64,000 nucleotides of DNA from PALSA-612 sp963846915 (lineage in GTDB: Bacteria > Actinomycetota > Thermoleophilia > Gaiellales > Gaiellaceae). The translations under genes and the position numbers were made by a program. Position 1 is the stretch's first letter. Each line of letters begins with the position of its first letter. The DNA is taken from assembly GCA_963846915.1 (NCBI GenBank), contig CAWJXV010000007.1, positions 186,001 through 250,000 of the forward strand, read 5' to 3'. The notes beneath the pieces were generated by a model, which did not search any database, was not told the DNA's origin, and was given only the letters and a program-made list of their open reading frames with translations. Below are positions 63,791-64,000 of this stretch, piece by piece.

Positions 63791-64000
63791 TCAGGCTATA
63801 CCGGCTTTCGGGGTAAGGCGGCTCCCGTGCATCCAGCCATGGGCAAGGGCCGGCATTCGAGCTGGAGCCGGCGTGCGTCGAAGTCCGACGAGAAGAGACT
63901 CGCCTCGGGCCGGGCAGGCGAACGTGTACCGGGTCGTCAGCGAGTCATACATCTCGTGGTCGAGATCGACAGCAACGAGCGCATCCGGCCGGTGGAGGGT
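63791..64000 (-). CDS. Partial small protein at the window edge
   Basis: A minus frame open to the edge: VDLDHEMYDSLTTRYTFACP, then ARGES and RMPALAHGWMHG before a stop two bases upstream of the FmdB gene. MYDSLTTRYTFACP is a pattern I recall from short actinobacterial proteins. The N-terminus is outside the window. Confidence 0.4.
   Translation of the reverse strand, partial: TLHRPDALVAVDLDHEMYDSLTTRYTFACPARGESLLVGLRRTPAPARMPALAHGWMHGSRLTPKAGIA

Noticed and set aside
63839..64000. Plus-strand frame open to the window end
   Set aside because: The opposite strand reads a more protein-like sequence in the same operon direction as FmdB.

Overview
The window is high-GC DNA with strong G/C third-position bias, many GTG starts and tightly overlapping ATGA/GTGA gene junctions. 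F420-type LLM oxidoreductases, BTAD and ANTAR regulators and several small proteins of a kind I recall from Thermoleophilia suggest an actinobacterium, perhaps Solirubrobacterales/Gaiellales-like. The placement is inference; no rRNA or marker gene is present to fix it.

Layout. 1-9 kb: a peptidoglycan-binding membrane protein cut by the window edge, glycerol kinase with a frame break, a secreted alpha/beta hydrolase, a DUF2237 protein, a PAS protein, an MBL-fold hydrolase, a small monooxygenase-like protein, glutaminyl-tRNA synthetase and a secreted small protein. 9.1-13.1 kb: a minus-strand tRNA array of 22 apparently intact tRNA genes that covers all 20 amino acids. Embedded in it are a BTAD regulator, a ParB-like protein, a small ORF, a tRNA-mimicking RNA that looks like a YrlA-type Y RNA, the C-terminal remnant of a Ro60/TROVE gene, and a 3'-half tRNA-Met fragment beside the terminator.

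13.9-35.8 kb: two divergent operons from a GntR/BMP intergenic promoter region. Four proteins closely resemble vitamin B6 degradation enzymes: pyridoxamine-pyruvate aminotransferase, pyridoxal 4-dehydrogenase, 4-pyridoxolactonase and a 3-hydroxyacyl-CoA-dehydrogenase-like FHMPC dehydrogenase. A class II aldolase-fold protein fits the HMPDC decarboxylase. The usual flavin ring-opening monooxygenase is absent from the window; instead there is a complete molybdenum hydroxylase (large, FeS and FAD subunits plus CoxG) and a NicX/M29-like protein. I propose a variant B6 pathway: C6 hydroxylation followed by dihydroxypyridine-type ring cleavage, then hydrolases (M20, amidohydrolase, CocE-type), with a BMP-type ABC importer supplying substrate.

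35.9-43.2 kb: a class III cyclase/AAA/TPR regulator with a frame break, an LLM oxidoreductase, a nitroreductase, an SDR, a DenD-like epimerase and a GFA protein. 43.2-55.9 kb: a myo-inositol catabolic operon (iolE, sugar ABC transporter, iolC, iolB, an Idh-like gene, iolD, iolG, a reductase and a PfkB kinase) divergent from a LacI repressor with a tandem palindromic operator. 56-64 kb: small stress or envelope-type genes (GYD, DUF2934, CHRD-like, ANTAR, LapA-like, PRC-barrel, STAS, FmdB zinc ribbon and short membrane ORFs).

Six otherwise intact genes each carry one frame break that needs a +1 shift, most simply explained by single-base insertions left in the assembly; two further breaks go the other way.
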